This document shows positions 60,880 to 64,000 of a stretch of 64,000 nt of DNA, piece by piece. Positions within the stretch are counted from its first letter, which is position 1. Each line of letters begins with the position of its first letter. Origin of the DNA: Mycolicibacterium mageritense (GTDB lineage: Bacteria; Actinomycetota; Actinomycetes; Mycobacteriales; Mycobacteriaceae); contig NZ_AP022567.1 of the NCBI RefSeq assembly GCF_010727475.1, forward strand, positions 7,316,001 through 7,380,000. The letters run 5' to 3'. A program made the translations under genes and the position numbers. The notes under the pieces were generated by a model. That model was not told the DNA's origin, ran no database searches, and saw only the letters and a list, made by a program, of their open reading frames with translations.

Positions 60880-61754
60880 CACCCGGCCCGTCCCGCCTGC
60901 TCGGCGGTCAGGCTCGCCGGGGCCGGCGCGGCGTGGATCTCGCGGTCGAGTTCCTTGTCCACCTCGGCGTCGTCGGGGAACTTCGGCATGCCGGTGATCG
61001 CGTCCTGCAGCCAGAGCTTGGCCTGCACCACGGGCCGGCGCAGCCACCGCTCCCGCTCCAGTGCGCGGTGCATCTTGCGGGGCCGGGTGGTGTAACGCCA
61101 GCGGGCCCACGGCGCGTGCGGCCGGGACAGCCGCAGCGCGCCGACCACCAGCAACGGGGTTATGAACATTCCCACCAATCCGGTCCACACCTTGCCTTTG
61201 AGCAGCACGACCACCGCCAGGAGCAGCGTCAGCACCGCGATCACGATCACGGTCGCACGAGCGACCAGCGAGTGGTCCTCGCGCCAGATACCGATATCAA
61301 AGAATGACAACGGATTGAAACCCAGGATCAACAGCCCGGCGACGGCGACCGCGGCGAAGACCGCGTCGACCGACGTGCGGCCGTCCTCTGCCCAGTAGAC
61401 GTCGGACAGGTGCAGGATGAGCGCGAACTCGTCGAGCACCAGCGCCGCGCCGATGCCGAAGAACGTCGCGGCCACGGTGAACTCCGGCACGCCGCCGCTG
61501 ACCGCGAGCGTCACCATGGTGATCCCGGAGACCATGACGAGCACGACTCCGATCACCACATGGTGGATGTGAAGTGTCCCGTGGCCGATGTTGCGCGGCT
61601 GCCACCACCTGCGCGGCGCGTCGCTGCCGGCATGCCTGCGGATGTAACGCACCAGAGTCCGCGTGACGAAGAACGTCAGGATGAAGGCCACCAGGCAGCA
61701 CAGCAACGGCAGGCGATCGCGGGTGATGAAATCGAGTTGGACGGTCGCGTGCAC
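60879..61754 (-). CDS. Integral membrane protein (Rv2180c-like)
   Basis: 291 residues, six to seven spans between about 14 and 185. A His cluster, IGHGTLHIHHVVIGVVLVMV, lies at the second span, and the loop DEFALILHLSDVYWAEDGR is Asp/His-rich, suggesting a metal site or integral membrane hydrolase, but I recognise no family. The C-terminal 80 residues are cytosolic and basic, then acidic. Divergent from mptC, coupled to the RNase AS gene. Confidence 0.82.
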   Translation of the reverse strand: MHATVQLDFITRDRLPLLCCLVAFILTFFVTRTLVRYIRRHAGSDAPRRWWQPRNIGHGTLHIHHVVIGVVLVMVSGITMVTLAVSGGVPEFTVAATFFGIGAALVLDEFALILHLSDVYWAEDGRTSVDAVFAAVAVAGLLILGFNPLSFFDIGIWREDHSLVARATVIVIAVLTLLLAVVVLLKGKVWTGLVGMFITPLLVVGALRLSRPHAPWARWRYTTRPRKMHRALERERWLRRPVVQAKLWLQDAITGMPKFPDDAEVDKELDREIHAAPAPASLTAEQAGRAG

Positions 61755-61835
61755 GCAGAAAACTTACGCCGACCTGCGCGCGTCGGGGCCACGGATACAC
61801 CCACCGATCCATGCCACCGATAGGCTGTCAGGGAA

Positions 61836-63125
61836 ATGAGTAAGCGGCAGTCGCCCGGCCGGGCTGGTTTGGGACCAACCATCGCGTGGCGGGGCTTCCA
61901 GCTGCTGACGCTTGCCGGGCTGGCATTCGCCTGCTGGCGCCTGTTGGGTCACACCCCCTATCGCATCGACATCGACGTGTACCGGATGGGCGGAAGGGCC
62001 TGGTTGGACGGTCAACCGCTGTACGCGGACGGTGCGATCTTCCACACCCAGGGCGGGCTCGACCTGCCGTTCACCTATCCCCCGCTCGCGGCCATCACGT
62101 TCGCCCCGTTCGCGTGGCTGTCCCTGCCCGCGGCGAGCGCAGCCATCACCGCCACCACCCTGGTGCTGCTGATCGTGTCGACCGTCATCGTGCTGACCCG
62201 CCTCGACGTGTGGCCGCACACCACCGTCACCTCCGAACCGGCGTGGCTGCGCCGGTGCTGGCTGGCCGCGGCCATCGTGGCGCCCGCGGTGATCTACCTG
62301 GAGCCCATCCGGTCGAACTTCAACTTCGGCCAGATCAACGTGGTGTTGATGACCCTGGTCATCGCCGACTGCCTGCCGCGCCGGACCCCGTGGCCGCGCG
62401 GCGTGCTGCTGGGCCTTGCCATCGCGCTCAAACTCACGCCGGCCGTGTTCCTGCTGTACTTCCTGCTGCGGCGCGACGTCCGCGCGCTCGTGACGACGGC
62501 CGTCGCCGCCGTTGCCGCCACGCTGGCGGGGTTCGCGCTGGCCTGGACCGATTCGCTGGAGTACTGGACGGCGACGGTCCGCAACACCGACCGGATCGGC
62601 ACTGCGACGCTGAACACCAACCAGAACATCTCCGGCACGCTCGCGCGGCTCGGCCTCGGCGAGGAGCCCCGATTCGTGTTGTGGCTGTTGGCGTGCTTCG
62701 CCGTGCTGGCGCTCACCGTGTGGGCCGCGCGCCGGGCCCTGCGCAGCGCGGATGACTCCGGTGCCGTGCTCGCGCTGATCTGCGTGGCGATGTTCGGCCT
62801 TGTGGTCTCGCCGGTGTCGTGGTCCCACCATTGGGTGTGGACGCTGCCGACGCTGCTCGTGACGGGCATCCTGGCCTACCGGCGCCGCAGTGTGGCGCTG
62901 GCGGCCGTGACCGTGCTGGGCGTGGCGTTGACGGTGTGGAATCCGATCACCCTGATGCCAGAACACCGCGAGACCGCGGCGTCGCTGTGGCGTCAGCTCG
63001 CGGGCGGATCCTACGTGTGGTGGGCGCTGGCCGTGATCGTCGTCGCGGGGCTCGCCCCGACTGTGTCGACGCGCCCCCAGCCCGCGGTCGCCACCGTCCC
63101 GGCGCACCGCTCAGCGGCGGCCTAG
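61836..63125 (+). CDS. mptC: Alpha-1,2-mannosyltransferase MptC (GT87)
   Basis: 429 residues with about ten to eleven spans. The first periplasmic loop has DIDVYRMGGRAWLDGQPLYA, the conserved GT87 start with the catalytic Asp, and LDLPFTYPPLAAITFAPF follows. It adds alpha-1,2-mannose branches to lipomannan and LAM, using decaprenyl-phosphate-mannose; Rv2181 is the M. tuberculosis counterpart. MptC follows the MptA/IdsA2 set by 4.6 kb rather than being in the same operon. Confidence 0.9.
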   Translation: MSKRQSPGRAGLGPTIAWRGFQLLTLAGLAFACWRLLGHTPYRIDIDVYRMGGRAWLDGQPLYADGAIFHTQGGLDLPFTYPPLAAITFAPFAWLSLPAASAAITATTLVLLIVSTVIVLTRLDVWPHTTVTSEPAWLRRCWLAAAIVAPAVIYLEPIRSNFNFGQINVVLMTLVIADCLPRRTPWPRGVLLGLAIALKLTPAVFLLYFLLRRDVRALVTTAVAAVAATLAGFALAWTDSLEYWTATVRNTDRIGTATLNTNQNISGTLARLGLGEEPRFVLWLLACFAVLALTVWAARRALRSADDSGAVLALICVAMFGLVVSPVSWSHHWVWTLPTLLVTGILAYRRRSVALAAVTVLGVALTVWNPITLMPEHRETAASLWRQLAGGSYVWWALAVIVVAGLAPTVSTRPQPAVATVPAHRSAAA

Positions 63126-63132
63126 GAGCTGC

Positions 63133-63864
63133 TCAACCCGCCGCGGCGTGCGGCATCCGCGACGCGGGCTTGGCCGCGGCTGCGGCTTTTTCCGCATTCT
63201 CCTTGACGTCGGCGGCATACAGGTCGACGTATTCCTGGCCCGACAAACCCATGAGCTCGTACATCACCTCGTCGATGACGGCACGCTCGATGAACCGGTT
63301 GCCCGCGAGCCCGTCGAACCGGCTGAAGTCCATGGGCTTGCCGAAGCGGACCTCGACCCGGCCGAACCGCCACATCTTGCTGCCGGGCGGGTTCACCACG
63401 TTGGTGCCGACCATGGCGACCGGGATGACCGGGACACCGCTCTGCAGGGCCAGCCTGGCCAGGCCGGTCTTGCCTTTGTAGAGCCTGCCGTCCGGCGACC
63501 GCGTGCCCTCGGGGTACATGCCGAGCAGCTTGCCTTCGGCGAGGATGCGTTCGGCGGTGGTCAGCGCGCTCTGGGCCGAGTCGGCGTCGGTGCGGTCGAT
63601 CGGCACCTGGCCCGCGACGGTGTAGAACCACCGCGTGAACCAGCCCTTGATGCCCGTCCCGGTGAAGTATTCGGCCTTGGCCAGGAAGGTGATGCGGCGG
63701 CTCACCACGAGCGGCAGGTAGAAACTGTCCGCGACCGCCAGGTGGTTGCTGGCCAGGATCACCGGGCCCGACGACGGAACATGCTCAAGCCCAGTGACTT
63801 TCGGCCGTCCGAGCAAGGACAGCAAAGGCCCCATGAAGATGAACTTGAACAGCCAATACCACAT
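63133..63864 (-). CDS. PlsC-type 1-acylglycerol-3-phosphate acyltransferase (Rv2182c-like)
   Basis: 243 residues from MWYWLFKFIFMG, which is a membrane-associated helix. NHLAVAD (His41 and Asp46) is the H-x4-D catalytic motif, YPEGTRSPDG the glycerol-phosphate site and VPVIPVAMVGTN the fourth block. The C-terminal 20 residues are Ala-rich. It transfers an acyl chain in phospholipid or PIM precursor synthesis; exact substrate unknown. It converges on mptC with seven bases between stops. Confidence 0.92.
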   Translation of the reverse strand: MWYWLFKFIFMGPLLSLLGRPKVTGLEHVPSSGPVILASNHLAVADSFYLPLVVSRRITFLAKAEYFTGTGIKGWFTRWFYTVAGQVPIDRTDADSAQSALTTAERILAEGKLLGMYPEGTRSPDGRLYKGKTGLARLALQSGVPVIPVAMVGTNVVNPPGSKMWRFGRVEVRFGKPMDFSRFDGLAGNRFIERAVIDEVMYELMGLSGQEYVDLYAADVKENAEKAAAAAKPASRMPHAAAG

Positions 63865-63962
63865 AGTTCCTCCCCATCGGGCGCACCAGACGGTGCTCTG
63901 CGACAACTTTACCCAGGCGCTGCAATTGCGACCACAGCACGGCGCATGCCGTGCCCGAGATC

Positions 63963-64000
63963 TCATTCCTCGATGGTCACCGGTATGTGCTGGTAGCGCC
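63963..64000 (-). CDS. C-terminal end of a further gene, cut by the window edge
   Basis: The minus strand reads RYQHIPVTIEE then TGA, open to the right edge. By position it would be the Rv2183c-like gene. Only 11-12 codons are visible, so the identity rests on gene order. 98 bases separate it from the acyltransferase start. Confidence 0.4.
   Translation of the reverse strand, partial: RYQHIPVTIEE

Overview
The window is GC-rich actinobacterial DNA and looks like a fast-growing mycobacterium (Mycolicibacterium, M. smegmatis-like). This rests on a complete mycobacterial-type division and cell-wall (dcw) cluster ending in wag31, followed by lppM, idsA2, mptA, an Rv2175c-like gene, pknL, aroG, an RNase AS gene and mptC in the order I remember from M. 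tuberculosis (Rv2143-Rv2183c). The organism was identified by reading and memory, not by a database search.

1-11.2 kb is a catabolic, accessory-looking region. The left edge holds a decayed acyl-CoA dehydrogenase joined to a truncated DoxX gene. Next come an FAH-family enzyme, an alpha/beta hydrolase, a small membrane protein with a divergent TetR gene and polysaccharide deacetylase gene, and a second TetR unit. In that unit the repressor sits between an amidohydrolase gene and an operon of two hydrolases, an FAD monooxygenase and an MFS transporter. Related palindromes lie in front of both flanking units, so they probably form one regulon whose substrate is unknown.

11.3-13.3 kb is a compact three-gene unit: a His-Pro-Leu repeat protein, a 38-residue single-span membrane protein and an M6-like metalloprotease. 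13.4-17.5 kb is a 1347-residue assimilatory nitrate reductase with its flavin reductase fused at the C terminus. 17.6-23.5 kb is an ABC importer (fused permease, ATPase, lipoprotein) with an inositol-monophosphatase-family enzyme and a divergent GntR/UTRA regulator, suggesting uptake and dephosphorylation of a phosphorylated solute. 23.5-29.3 kb is a TctCBA tricarboxylate transporter with a universal stress protein and a divergent CitA/CitB-like two-component system. 29.3-31.2 kb holds a DUF2784-like protein, a class I amidotransferase and a phosphoribosyltransferase.

31.2-52.2 kb is the dcw region, all on the minus strand: mraZ-rsmH-ftsL-like-pbpB-murE-murF-mraY-murD-ftsW-murG-murC-ftsQ-ftsZ-pgeF-yggS-sepF-yggT-wag31. 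It makes lipid II, builds the Z-ring and septal synthase, and directs polar growth. Most junctions overlap by a few bases; separate signals lie before ftsZ, before wag31 and at mraZ.

52.5-64 kb carries envelope and signalling genes: a DUF3040-like protein, a GNAT acetyltransferase, lppM, idsA2, mptA and mptC (lipomannan/LAM mannosyltransferases), the Rv2175c-like DNA-binding protein, pknL, aroG, RNase AS, a membrane protein, a PlsC acyltransferase and the last codons of another gene. I saw no tRNA, rRNA, CRISPR array or insertion sequence.
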